Assembly: GCA_018436785.1 (NCBI GenBank)
Contig: JAHDKR010000046.1
Span: 1 to 46,048, forward strand
Origin: Synergistaceae bacterium
GTDB taxonomy: Bacteria; Synergistota; Synergistia; Synergistales; Aminobacteriaceae
Direction of reading: 5' to 3'
Length of the DNA stretch: 46,048 nucleotides
Below are positions 14,405 through 21,976 of the stretch, one piece after another (position 1 is the first letter of the stretch; each line of letters starts with the position of its first letter). The notes beneath the pieces are model-generated. The model searched no databases. It worked only from the letters and a program-made list of their open reading frames with translations, and was not told the DNA's origin. Both the position numbers and the translations under genes were made by a program.

Positions 14405-15883
14405 CTACTGAAGCAGGCGGCCTTTTACGAGCGCGAAGCCGCGCAGATCGGACTGCGCGTTGTGGGACCACGTCGACGGGTGCGAGTCGAAGACGGTGTA
14501 CGTCCCGGCTTTCAGCGTCGTCTGCGGGGTCGCCTCCCATATCGCGTTCTGTACGCCTCCCTGCCCGGAGCGGCCCGTCGCGGGCCACGGTCCGTAGAGC
14601 GTGCCGTCCTGGTGGACGAGCGTGATGCTTCCGGCCGGAGTTCCGTTGTTGAAGTAGTGGTACGTATTGATGTAGGTGATCGCGTGCGGCCGGGAGATCG
14701 TGAAGCGCGTCGGCGAGGGCGGCCCGGCGGGGTTGTTCACCACGGCGGTTTTGTTCCAGTTGTTGAAGATATCAATTTCTGCCGCTTCCGGACGGGTTGC
14801 GGCGATGTCCGGAAGAGTGCTCAGCCGCAGGAGGCATGTCTCCATCGCGTCGGCATGGTGTGCGACCGCCGGGTCCTCGGAGAGAGCGAGCCCTTCCCGG
14901 TATTTCGCCAGCGCTTCTTCGTACCGTTTCTGTTGCTGGAAGGAGACGGCCTGCCGCCAGAGCGTCTCCGCAGCGCGCCGGTTTACCGCGTTTTCTGGCG
15001 GAGCGACGTGCGGTGTTTCACGCTCGGGGAGGGGAGGAAGTTGCGGCTCGTGCTCGGGAGCGGGCTTGATGGTCGCGCTGTACGTATAGGTGTTGGTGGC
15101 GCCCTGCGGCGATCCCCAGTTCCCCTCGAAGCAGAGACGAAAGATTTGCCCTTTCCGGAAAGTATGCGTTATGCGCCGGTTCGAGTTCGGAGGCAGATCC
15201 CATGCGCTCGCAAGGGCCTGCGGCACTCCAGAGGTCGCGAGGGACTGACCGTCCCCGTACAGGTCGACCGACGCCCAGCTCTGCCCCGCGCCGATGCGGA
15301 CGTCGACGATCAGCGTACCGCCGTTGAGGAAGCGCCTGGCGTCCAGTTCGTGGATGCGATAGTTATGGACGCCCTGTCCGGGAGCGAAGAGCGTTCCCTG
15401 TCCCGACGCGGACCATGTAATCTCGACGGGTTCGGGGACGGGGGAGGGATGGGGCTCCGGGCGAGGAGTCGGACGCATTGCCGGAGGAATCTCGGCCGGA
15501 ACCGGACCGGACTGCTCCGGAACGGCTTCCTGGACGAAGACGGCGGCACGTTCCTGTACAACGTACCCGCCCGTCGGCCAGTCATGGTAGACTCTCGCTT
15601 CGTAGACTCCTGCGGGCAATCCGCCGAAAGTATGGCTCCCGGAGCGCATGCCGCCGGTGTAGAACCACTCGCCGTACCGGTCGTCGGCATTCTCCCGCGG
15701 AGCAAGCGAAATCCAGTCGGTCTGGCTTCCGGGAAGGTTGTCGTAGACGATCTCGATAGGTTCGTCCGGCGCGTAGGACTGCTTGAGCGGGCGGACGGCG
15801 GCCTCGGAAGGCACGTGTGACAGAATGAATGCTGTCAGTATGAAAACGGAGAGAAAAAGAGACTTTCGTCGTACGGTACGCAT
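14405..15883 (-). CDS. Secreted multidomain protein with Ig-like and TPR-like regions
   Basis: 492 residues; ATG 15883 follows GAGGGGGAGTACACTCT. A signal peptide (residues 1-28, SLFLSVFILTAFILSHVPSEA) precedes an Ig-like domain at about 33-117 whose YAPDEPIEIVYDNLPG and GVYEARVYHDWPTGGY pattern recurs in many secreted proteins. A Pro-rich linker (about 119-155) leads to a beta-rich domain (156-272) with NGGTLIVDVRIGAGQSWASVDLYG. After a second Pro-rich linker, residues 300-352 form one or two TPR-like helices (AVSFQQQKRYEEALAKYREGL). The C-terminal 120 residues (YINTYHYFNNG through AGTYTVFDSHPSTWSHN) form another beta domain. No sorting tail or lipobox is present, so the protein is probably periplasmic or released. 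Function is unknown; the channel gene follows on the same strand. Confidence 0.75.
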   Translation of the reverse strand: MRTVRRKSLFLSVFILTAFILSHVPSEAAVRPLKQSYAPDEPIEIVYDNLPGSQTDWISLAPRENADDRYGEWFYTGGMRSGSHTFGGLPAGVYEARVYHDWPTGGYVVQERAAVFVQEAVPEQSGPVPAEIPPAMRPTPRPEPHPSPVPEPVEITWSASGQGTLFAPGQGVHNYRIHELDARRFLNGGTLIVDVRIGAGQSWASVDLYGDGQSLATSGVPQALASAWDLPPNSNRRITHTFRKGQIFRLCFEGNWGSPQGATNTYTYSATIKPAPEHEPQLPPLPERETPHVAPPENAVNRRAAETLWRQAVSFQQQKRYEEALAKYREGLALSEDPAVAHHADAMETCLLRLSTLPDIAATRPEAAEIDIFNNWNKTAVVNNPAGPPSPTRFTISRPHAITYINTYHYFNNGTPAGSITLVHQDGTLYGPWPATGRSGQGGVQNAIWEATPQTTLKAGTYTVFDSHPSTWSHNAQSDLRGFALVKGRLLQ

Positions 15884-16033
15884 AGAGTGTACTCCCCCTC
15901 GCTCGTGTGAATAGTGACCCCATGATACCAGAAGCAGGGCTTTTTTCGCAAAAGAGGAGCGTTTTCATTTTTGGAGAAAGGTCCGCGGACGTGGGCGGGC
16001 GTCGGAACGCTCTTCGAGCAGTCTTCAGCGAAT

Positions 16034-16070
16034 GGAAAGAGGGGGATGCGGTGTGGTTCCCCCTCTTTCC
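16034..16070 (-). terminator. Hairpin after the amino-sugar operon
   Basis: GGAAAGAGGGGG (16034-16045) pairs perfectly with CCCCCTCTTTCC (16059-16070), 15 nt past the stop of the last operon gene. The T-run on the minus strand is weak (TTTCCATT). Confidence 0.65.
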
Positions 16071-16084
16071 GTCCTTTTCAGCGC

Positions 16085-16564
16085 CTACGCCGGTTCTATG
16101 TCCAGGAGGACGTCTTTTCCCGCGCGGACCGTGCCGGAGGCGGCCTTGAAGGATTTTACACGGTCGCCCGTGGTGATGATGACCGGCGTGAGGATGGAAG
16201 GAGCCTTCGCTGCGACGATTGCCTTGTCGAAGCGGACGATCGGGTCGCCCGCCTTCACTTTACTCCCCGCTTTTGCGATCAGCGTGAACCCTTCTCCCTC
16301 GAGCGCCACTGTTTCGATACCGATGTGCACGAGGACTTCTATTCCCTTGTGTCCCCTGATGCCGAAGGCGTGCCCGGTCGGAAAGAGCGCGACCAGCTCC
16401 CCGTCGCATGGGGCGACGACCAGCCCGTCGTCGTCAGGGTCGATAGCCACGCCGTCGCCGAGCATCTTCCCGGCGAAGACCTTGTCAGGAACCTCCTCCA
16501 GCGGAACCACCCGTCCGGAGAGGGGAGCCAGCAGTTTCAAATTTTTCTTGCCGAACCAGAACAT
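16085..16564 (-). CDS. crr: PTS glucose-family EIIA component
   Basis: 159 residues; ATG 16564 follows GCGAGGTGACGCGC. The protein matches EIIA-Glc throughout: LLAPLSGRVVPLEEVPDKVFAGKMLGDGVAIDP, then APCDGELVALFPTGHAFGI with His65, and VLVHIGIETV with His80, the expected phosphorylated histidine. AGSKVKAGDPIVRFD closes the fold. It should receive phosphate from HPr and pass it to the IIB domain of the NagE-like permease in the same operon, which lacks its own IIA. It begins 5 nt after the preceding gene, so the two are coupled. Being the only PTS IIA seen here, it might also serve other glucose-family permeases elsewhere. Confidence 0.93.
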   Translation of the reverse strand: MFWFGKKNLKLLAPLSGRVVPLEEVPDKVFAGKMLGDGVAIDPDDDGLVVAPCDGELVALFPTGHAFGIRGHKGIEVLVHIGIETVALEGEGFTLIAKAGSKVKAGDPIVRFDKAIVAAKAPSILTPVIITTGDRVKSFKAASGTVRAGKDVLLDIEPA

Positions 16565-16569
16565 GCGCG

Positions 16570-17559
16570 TCACCTCGCTATGGATGCCGCCATCCGGCGC
16601 CATGCGTGACGGCGGCCCCGGATGACGATGGAGTATGCCAAAATGTTTTCCGGCACGGCGATGCCCGGGTAGCCCGAGTCGCCTATGTGGTGCAGATCCG
16701 CGCCGCAACTCTTGGCCCAGAGCGCGATCTGCCGGATGGTCGCCTCGTCCGCCCCCTCCTGCGAGGTGCCGATTGCGGTCATTGCCAGCGCCCCCTTGGC
16801 GTGGACGACGCCGATGAGGTCGCGCACCCGCTCGGGCGAGATTCCCGGAACGGTGCCGGGGGCGGGGAGGAGCACGATGTCGGCGCCCGCGTCGGTCCAC
16901 CGTCCGATGATCGCCTCGTCGACGATGTCGCTTCCGGCGTCGGTGGCGGAGCCTGCGGCGTGCATCTTCCCCGCGGCGAGAATCGGGTCGGGGCCGACGG
17001 CCTCGCGGATTCCCCGGAGCGATGCGGTGATGGAGCTTGTGGTGACGCCCGTCGCGGGGTTCCCCGTGATGACGAGCATGTCTACTCCCTGTTCGACGGC
17101 GAGACGGGCGTTTTCCGGCGTGGCGCGCCGCCCCTCGGGGAGCTTCGCCTGCGGGCCGAGCACGCGCTCCCCTTCGTCGACCGGTTCGAGGTTGATCGCT
17201 ATGGGGCGGCCGATAAGTGTTTTGAGCGCCGCGATGGTTCCGGTCTGAGCACGGGTCGTTTCGGTCGCCCGCACCCTATGTCCCTGGCCGTACGTGCGCA
17301 GGAAAAAATCATCGTCGTTCAGTACGTCCAGCCCTTCGATGTGCGGAGCGCGGACGTCGAACATATTCAGCAGGATGATGTCCGCGCCGAAAGCACGTGC
17401 CAGCTCGGCGTTCGTTACGTCGCCAAGCAGCGGGGGGGCGGGGGCGATGGTCTCGGCGACGAGCGTGCGTCCCTCCGCGGCGCGGATGCTCGTCAGCAGC
17501 TCCCGCCCCGTCATCTTCGCGAGGTCGGAGGCGTTGGCGTCCAGAATTCGTCGTACCAT
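16570..17559 (-). CDS. Uncharacterised TIM-barrel-like protein in the amino-sugar PTS operon
   Basis: 329 residues; ATG 17559 follows GGAAAGGAGCATCATC. Repeated strand-helix units suggest a (beta/alpha)8 barrel: TLVAETIAPAPP, AFGADIILLNMFDV, PIAINLEPV, VDMLVITGNPATGV, DPILAAGKMHAAG, ADIVLLPAPGTVPGI, GALAMTAIGTSQEG, GADLHHIGDSGYPGI. Phosphate-binding Gly-rich loops near the later strands would fit a sugar-phosphate ligand. I believe related proteins sit next to PTS genes in Firmicutes and are annotated only as a domain of unknown function (possibly DUF7916); I could not verify this. It lies between nagB and EIIA, 37 nt after nagB and 5 nt before EIIA, so a role in amino-sugar phosphate metabolism or its control is likely. 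No function is assigned. Confidence 0.7.
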   Translation of the reverse strand: MVRRILDANASDLAKMTGRELLTSIRAAEGRTLVAETIAPAPPLLGDVTNAELARAFGADIILLNMFDVRAPHIEGLDVLNDDDFFLRTYGQGHRVRATETTRAQTGTIAALKTLIGRPIAINLEPVDEGERVLGPQAKLPEGRRATPENARLAVEQGVDMLVITGNPATGVTTSSITASLRGIREAVGPDPILAAGKMHAAGSATDAGSDIVDEAIIGRWTDAGADIVLLPAPGTVPGISPERVRDLIGVVHAKGALAMTAIGTSQEGADEATIRQIALWAKSCGADLHHIGDSGYPGIAVPENILAYSIVIRGRRHAWRRMAASIAR

Positions 17560-17596
17560 GATGATGCTCCTTTCCTGAGTACAGCAGTTCTGCCGG

Positions 17597-18334
17597 TCAC
17601 TTGATGCGCATGATTTCGGCGCTTGCCGCTTCGTCCACGATGAGCGTCGCGTTGGGGTGCAGCTGGAGCACCGACGCGGGCAGGTCGGGGGTCACCGCCC
17701 CCATGACCGCGCCGCGGATGGCCTCCGCCTTCTCCGGTCCCGAGGCGAGCAGCAAAATCCGCCGCGCGCTCATGATCGTCTTGATCCCCATGCTGATGGC
17801 GCTCTTGGGCACCTCGTCGCGGGTAGCGAAGAAGCGGGCGTTCGCCTCTATGGTGCTCTGCGTGAGACGGACGTGGTGCGTCCCCTTCTCGAACTTCACG
17901 TCCGGCTCGTTGAAGCCGATATGCCCGTCCCGACCGAGTCCCAGGATCTGGAGGTCGACGCCGTGCGCCTGTTCGATGAGTTCCTCGTAGCGGCGGCACT
18001 CCGCGCCGATGTTCTGCGCCGCGCCGTTGGGAATATGCCGGTGCTCCGGCGGGATATTGATGTGCCGGAAAAGATGTTCCTCCATGTAGCTGTGGTAGCT
18101 CTGCGGGTTCTCCGGCGAGAGCCCCGCGTATTCGTCCAGGTTGAACGTGGTGACGCCGGAGAAGTCGACGTCCCCTGCCCGGAAGAGGCGGACCAGTTCG
18201 TTATAGAGCCCCTTGGGGGTGTCCCCCGTGGCGAGCCCGAGCACGCACTTCGGGTTCAGGATGACACGGCTGGCGACAATGTACGACGCCTTCCGGCTCA
18301 TCTGGTCATAATCCTTTGCAGTCACGATTCTCAT
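17597..18334 (-). CDS. nagB: Glucosamine-6-phosphate deaminase
   Basis: 245 residues; ATG 18334. The sequence is NagB along its whole length: MRIVTAKDYDQMSRKAS, the sugar-phosphate loop LGLATGDTPKGLY, TTFNLDEYAGL with the catalytic Asp, NPQSYHSYMEEHLFRHINI, and GLGRDGHIGFNEP with the His and Glu of the ring-opening site. It converts glucosamine-6-phosphate to fructose-6-phosphate and ammonia. The start lies 29 nt inside the end of nagA, so translation is likely coupled. The C-terminus (ATLIVDEAASAEIMRIK) is close to the length of short bacterial NagB forms. The long allosteric tail of the enteric enzyme is missing, so GlcNAc-6-P activation may not apply. Confidence 0.96.
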   Translation of the reverse strand: MRIVTAKDYDQMSRKASYIVASRVILNPKCVLGLATGDTPKGLYNELVRLFRAGDVDFSGVTTFNLDEYAGLSPENPQSYHSYMEEHLFRHINIPPEHRHIPNGAAQNIGAECRRYEELIEQAHGVDLQILGLGRDGHIGFNEPDVKFEKGTHHVRLTQSTIEANARFFATRDEVPKSAISMGIKTIMSARRILLLASGPEKAEAIRGAVMGAVTPDLPASVLQLHPNATLIVDEAASAEIMRIK

Positions 18335-19463
18335 GGCGGTCGAAGACCTCCTTTCCTTCCACGAATGTCTTGAGGACGCGCCACCCTTCGTCGAGGAGGA
18401 CGAAGTCGGCCCGGTACCCCGGCTCGATGCGCCCCCTGTCCCGCTCGCCCAGCAATCGGGCGGGGTTCTCCGAGACGAGGCGCGTCGCCTCCCAGAGGGG
18501 GAGGCCGGTTGCGGCCGCAAAGTTCCGCAGCGCGAGATCGAGCGTGAGGACGCTTCCGGCGAGCGTTCCGTCGGCAAGCTTCGCCTCCGGACCGTGGACC
18601 GTGACCGTCTGGCCTCCCAGGTCCCACTCGCCCTCGCCGAGGCAGGCGCCGCGCATGGCGTCGGAGACGAGAACGATGCGCTCGACGCCCTTCATCTTCA
18701 GCAGCAGCCGGAAGACGGCCGTGTGCGAGTGAACGCCGTCGGCGATCAGCTCGCAGAAGACGTCCGCGTCGAGCGCGGCTCCCGCGAGACCGGGGGTTCT
18801 GTGGTGGAATGGCGGCATGCCGTTGAAAAGGTGCGTCACGCTCTTCGCCCCGTTGCGGAACGCCTTCATCGCCTGCTCGTAACTCGCCTGCGAATGGCCG
18901 AGCGAAGCGACGATCCCCTCTTCCCGGAGCGCTTCCAGGAAACGACCGTCCGTATCTTCTTCGGGAGCGAACGTGACAAGGCGCAGGGCGCTCTTTCTGC
19001 GGCGCACGAACTCCGGGTCGGGACGGCGCAGGTGCGTTCCGTCCTGCGCGCCGAGGCGGGACGGGCTGATGTAGGGGCCTTCGAGGTGCGCGCCCAGCAC
19101 CCTCGCTCCGTCCGGAGGCGCATTTTTCGCCGCTTTCACTGTGTCGAGCGCCGCCTCGATGCGCGCTTCGTCCATCGTCATGGTGGTCGGGCAGAAGGCA
19201 GTGACGCCGTGTGCTGCCAGCCCTCCCGCGATGGCCGAGAGCGATTCCGCCGCCCCGTCCATCGTGTCCACGCCGCAGACGCCGTGCACGTGGATGTCCA
19301 CGAATCCGGGGACGATCCACGCCCCCTCCGCGTCGAGCGTTTCGATACCCGCAGGAAGCTCGCTCTCAGGGAGGATATCGAGAATCCGTCCGTCGAAGAG
19401 AAGAACCATACCGCCGAGCCAAGTGCGCCCCGCGACTATTTTACCGCCTGTGATCGCTTTCAT
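18306..19463 (-). CDS. nagA: N-acetylglucosamine-6-phosphate deacetylase
   Basis: 385 residues. ATG 19463 is chosen because CGGAGGTACGGCA precedes it. An amidohydrolase with the NagA motifs: VPGFVDIHVHGVCGVDTMDG (metal-site HxH), LGAHLEGPYISP (metal-binding Glu), ASLGHSQASYEQAM and THLFNGMPPFHHR (His ligands and substrate loop), and VLVSDAMRGA with the catalytic Asp. It removes acetate from GlcNAc-6-phosphate delivered by the PTS, producing glucosamine-6-phosphate for NagB, whose gene overlaps its 3' end. Two strong hairpins separate it from the upstream permease gene, so expression may be set apart from nagE by RNA processing or partial termination. Confidence 0.95.
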   Translation of the reverse strand: MKAITGGKIVAGRTWLGGMVLLFDGRILDILPESELPAGIETLDAEGAWIVPGFVDIHVHGVCGVDTMDGAAESLSAIAGGLAAHGVTAFCPTTMTMDEARIEAALDTVKAAKNAPPDGARVLGAHLEGPYISPSRLGAQDGTHLRRPDPEFVRRRKSALRLVTFAPEEDTDGRFLEALREEGIVASLGHSQASYEQAMKAFRNGAKSVTHLFNGMPPFHHRTPGLAGAALDADVFCELIADGVHSHTAVFRLLLKMKGVERIVLVSDAMRGACLGEGEWDLGGQTVTVHGPEAKLADGTLAGSVLTLDLALRNFAAATGLPLWEATRLVSENPARLLGERDRGRIEPGYRADFVLLDEGWRVLKTFVEGKEVFDRHENRDCKGL

Positions 19464-19492
19464 TGCCGTACCTCCGTTGTTGCCGATTACGA

Positions 19493-19613
19493 ACGCCCTC
19501 CCGTACAACCGGCGAAGGGAGGGCGTCTACAAAAAACCGGGAAATGCCGCGTCCGCGGCGCAAAGCCGCGAGAGTGTTCTTTCGCGGGGCGTCTCGGGAT
19601 GGAACGCCCCGCG
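19493..19613 (-). other. Two intercistronic hairpins between nagE and nagA
   Basis: Perfect 10-bp stems at 19493-19502/19517-19526 (loop of 14) and 19583-19592/19604-19613 (loop of 11). Neither is followed by a T-run on the minus strand. They may stabilise the upstream nagE message or mark a cleavage site. Confidence 0.6.
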
Positions 19614-19620
19614 GAATCTT

Positions 19621-21003
19621 TTATTTTTTCATGTGCTGTTTCATGACGTCGGCCAGCAGCTCGGCCTTCGTTCCGACGACGACCTGGAGCGTCGTCGCGT
19701 TGGGACGGATGAGTCCTGTAGCGCCGAGGGCCTTGATCTGCGCTTCCTCGACCACCTTGCCGTCCTTCAGGACGAGGCGGAGGCGGGTGATGCACGCGCC
19801 GATCTCCTCGATGTTCTGTACGCCGCCCAGACGGGCGATGTACTCCTTCGCCAGGTTTTCAAGATCCGCCGTGGAGACCGCGGAGGCTGTGGCGCCGGTC
19901 GCCTCTTCCTCGCGTCCCGGAGTAAGCAGGTTCATCCCCTTGATGACCGCGACGAAGAGGAAGTAGTAGACCGCCGCAAAGGCAAGCCCGATGGGGATGA
20001 TCATCCACCCCTTCGTGGAGAGCCCGTAGTTGAGCACGTAGTCGATCGCGCCCCCCGAGAAGCCGAATCCGTGGAGGACGCCGAGCATGGAGCAGAGCGC
20101 CAGCGAGACGCCGGTCAGCAGAGAGTGCGCAATGTAGAGGACGGGCGCGAGGAACATGAAGGCGAACTCGATCGGTTCGGTGATACCGGTCAGGAAGGAT
20201 GTCAGCGCCACGCTGAGCAGGATTCCCGAGACCGCTTTCTTATTCGCTGAACGGGCCGTGGTGTACATCGCCAGAGCAGCCGCAGGAAGAGCGAACATCA
20301 TGATGGGGAAGAAGCCCGTCATGAAGACGCCCGCCGTCGGGTCGCCCGCGAAGAAGCGGTGAAGGTCGCCCGTGACCACCTGTCCGGCCGCGTTGGTGAA
20401 CTCGCCGAAGACGAACCAGACCATGCTGTTGAGCACGTGGTGCAACCCGAGCGGAAGAAGCAGCCTGTTCAGCGTGCCGAAGGTGAACGCGCCGAGCAGT
20501 CCCGCCCCAAGAAGCCACTCGCCCACGCCGTGGATGGCCTGTTGAATCGGGGGCCAAATGTAGCCGAAGACGAGCGCAAGGACGATGCTGGCAAGAGATG
20601 CCGCGATCGGAACGAAGCGCTTGCCGCCGAAGAAGCCGAGGAAGTCGGGGAGCTTGATGTTATGGTACTTGTTGTAGAGCATTCCCGCCGTGATGCCGGA
20701 GATGATGCCCGCCAGCACGCCCATGTTGATCGTCGAGTTGATGGTGACGACGGCCTTGGTCAGCGTGAAGTAGCCCACCGCGCCGGCGAGGGCCGCGGCG
20801 CCGCCTCCGTCGAACGCCACGCCCACCGCGATGCCGACGGCGAAGAGCAGCGCCAGGTTGTCGAAGATCGCCGCGCCCGCCTGCATGATGAACGGGATGT
20901 CCAGCACGTCCGACGCGCCGAGCCTGAGAAGCAGCGCCGCCGCCGGGAGCACCGCCACCGGAAGCATCAACGCCTTACCGAGTTTCTGCAAACCTTTAAG
21001 CAT
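19621..21003 (-). CDS. nagE: PTS permease, EIICB for N-acetylglucosamine
   Basis: 460 residues. ATG 21003 is used because AGAGGAGGG sits 8-10 nt before it; an in-frame GTG at 21012 is too close to that site. The IIC domain (about 1-345) has the glucose/GlcNAc-family motifs LGKALMLPVAVLPAAALLLRLG, GLHHVLNSMVWF and TSFLTGITEPIEFAFMF. The IIB domain (about 370-460) carries the phosphorylated cysteine, Cys404, in EEIGACITRLRLVL, and ends with VVVGTKAELLADVMKQ. It transports and phosphorylates GlcNAc, or a close relative. The IIA domain often fused to NagE is missing and is supplied by the separate gene at the operon end. A 6-bp GC hairpin (21029-21043) lies between it and the regulator gene upstream. 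Confidence 0.93.
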   Translation of the reverse strand: MLKGLQKLGKALMLPVAVLPAAALLLRLGASDVLDIPFIMQAGAAIFDNLALLFAVGIAVGVAFDGGGAAALAGAVGYFTLTKAVVTINSTINMGVLAGIISGITAGMLYNKYHNIKLPDFLGFFGGKRFVPIAASLASIVLALVFGYIWPPIQQAIHGVGEWLLGAGLLGAFTFGTLNRLLLPLGLHHVLNSMVWFVFGEFTNAAGQVVTGDLHRFFAGDPTAGVFMTGFFPIMMFALPAAALAMYTTARSANKKAVSGILLSVALTSFLTGITEPIEFAFMFLAPVLYIAHSLLTGVSLALCSMLGVLHGFGFSGGAIDYVLNYGLSTKGWMIIPIGLAFAAVYYFLFVAVIKGMNLLTPGREEEATGATASAVSTADLENLAKEYIARLGGVQNIEEIGACITRLRLVLKDGKVVEEAQIKALGATGLIRPNATTLQVVVGTKAELLADVMKQHMKK

Positions 21004-21050
21004 GTACAACACCCTCCTCTATTGAATTGGGGGCCGCGCCCCCTGAAGCC

Positions 21051-21785
21051 CTAAATACCGAAGGAAATCTCGTACTTGAATCGTTTTCCCCTGTAGACGC
21101 ACTTTGAGTACTCCACCGGAGTTTGCGGCTCGGCGTAGGCGACTCTTCTGAAGAGCAGCACCGGAGTTCCGGAGTCAAGATCGAGGTTCTTGGCCTCGAA
21201 GTCGGAGCAGAATACCGGCTCGATGGTTTGCGAGGCGTGCGAAAGCTTCATGCCGAAGTGCTCCCGCATCAGCGTATAGAGCGACCGCCCCTCCAGCAGA
21301 TCGCGCGAGAGTTCCGGAAAACGGCACTTGGGAACCCATGCGTTCTCGAGCGAAAAAGGCTCCCCCTCCACGTAGCGGAGGCGCAGGATGTTGAAGACGA
21401 TGGGGTCGTGTTGGGGAAGCTGCAAGGACTCGCGGATCGTGCGGGACGCCTCCTCCTCGTCGAAGGCGAGAATGTGCGTCATCGCGTCGAGCCCCGCGGC
21501 GCGGATGTTCTCGGAAAAACCGGTGAGACTGGAGGATGTGCAGGTCGGCTTGGGATAGGAGACGAACGTACCCCTTCCCCGTTCTCGGTGAAAGACACCC
21601 TCGTCCACCAGCGCGGAGACGGCCTTGCTCGCCGTCATGCGGCTGATGGAGAACCGCTCGCAGATGTCGCGCTCGGACGGGACGCTGTCGCCCGGCGCAA
21701 GGTCGCCGTCGTCGACCATCGCCTGCAAAATCTCTTTGAGCTGGTAGTAGAGCGGAACCGGGCTCTCTTTGTCCAGTACGCGCAT
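21051..21785 (-). CDS. GntR/HutC-family regulator of the amino-sugar operon (NagR/DasR-like)
   Basis: 244 residues. ATG 21785 is preferred because GGGGGGAAATTGCCC precedes it; an upstream ATG at 21821 falls at the predicted transcription start. Residues about 8-75 form the GntR winged helix (VPLYYQLKEILQAMVDDGDL, PSERDICERFSISRMTASKAV, VFHRERGRGTFVS). The rest is a UTRA effector domain (FSENIRAAGLDAMTHIL, PIVFNILRLRYVEGEPFSLENAW, ending SKCVYRGKRFKYEISF). It is first in the operon, so it should repress its own transcription and that of nagE-nagA-nagB until a phosphorylated amino sugar binds. The operator at 21827-21840 overlaps the -10, consistent with direct repression. Confidence 0.92.
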   Translation of the reverse strand: MRVLDKESPVPLYYQLKEILQAMVDDGDLAPGDSVPSERDICERFSISRMTASKAVSALVDEGVFHRERGRGTFVSYPKPTCTSSSLTGFSENIRAAGLDAMTHILAFDEEEASRTIRESLQLPQHDPIVFNILRLRYVEGEPFSLENAWVPKCRFPELSRDLLEGRSLYTLMREHFGMKLSHASQTIEPVFCSDFEAKNLDLDSGTPVLLFRRVAYAEPQTPVEYSKCVYRGKRFKYEISFGI

Positions 21786-21826
21786 GGGCAATTTCCCCCC
21801 GAGAGGTAGAGTTGTCTGCATGTTAT

Positions 21827-21860
21827 GTGGACTATACCACGTCGGCGGCGAGTGCGTCAA
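21827..21860 (-). promoter_or_regulatory. Promoter and NagR/DasR-like operator of the amino-sugar operon
   Basis: Minus strand TTGACG (21860-21855), 18-nt spacer, TATAGT (21836-21831). The -10 sits exactly inside the palindrome GTGG-TATAGT-CCAC (21840-21827), which resembles the dre sites bound by NagR and DasR (TGGTCTAGACCA-like). Repressor binding would occlude the -10. Transcription would start near 21824. Confidence 0.8.
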
Positions 21861-21976
21861 GCGAAGTTTTAAAAGAAAACAAGACTCTTTGAAGAGGGAG
21901 GCCAATGCGAGTTCCTCCTATAAGCCCGCGTTTGTGTTTTCTCTAGCCTTCGGGGTCCGCTCGCAAGGCGATGTGG

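Noticed and set aside
21786..21821. Earlier start (ATG 21821) for the GntR-type regulator
   Set aside because: It falls within a few bases of the predicted transcription start and lacks a ribosome binding site; ATG 21785 has one.
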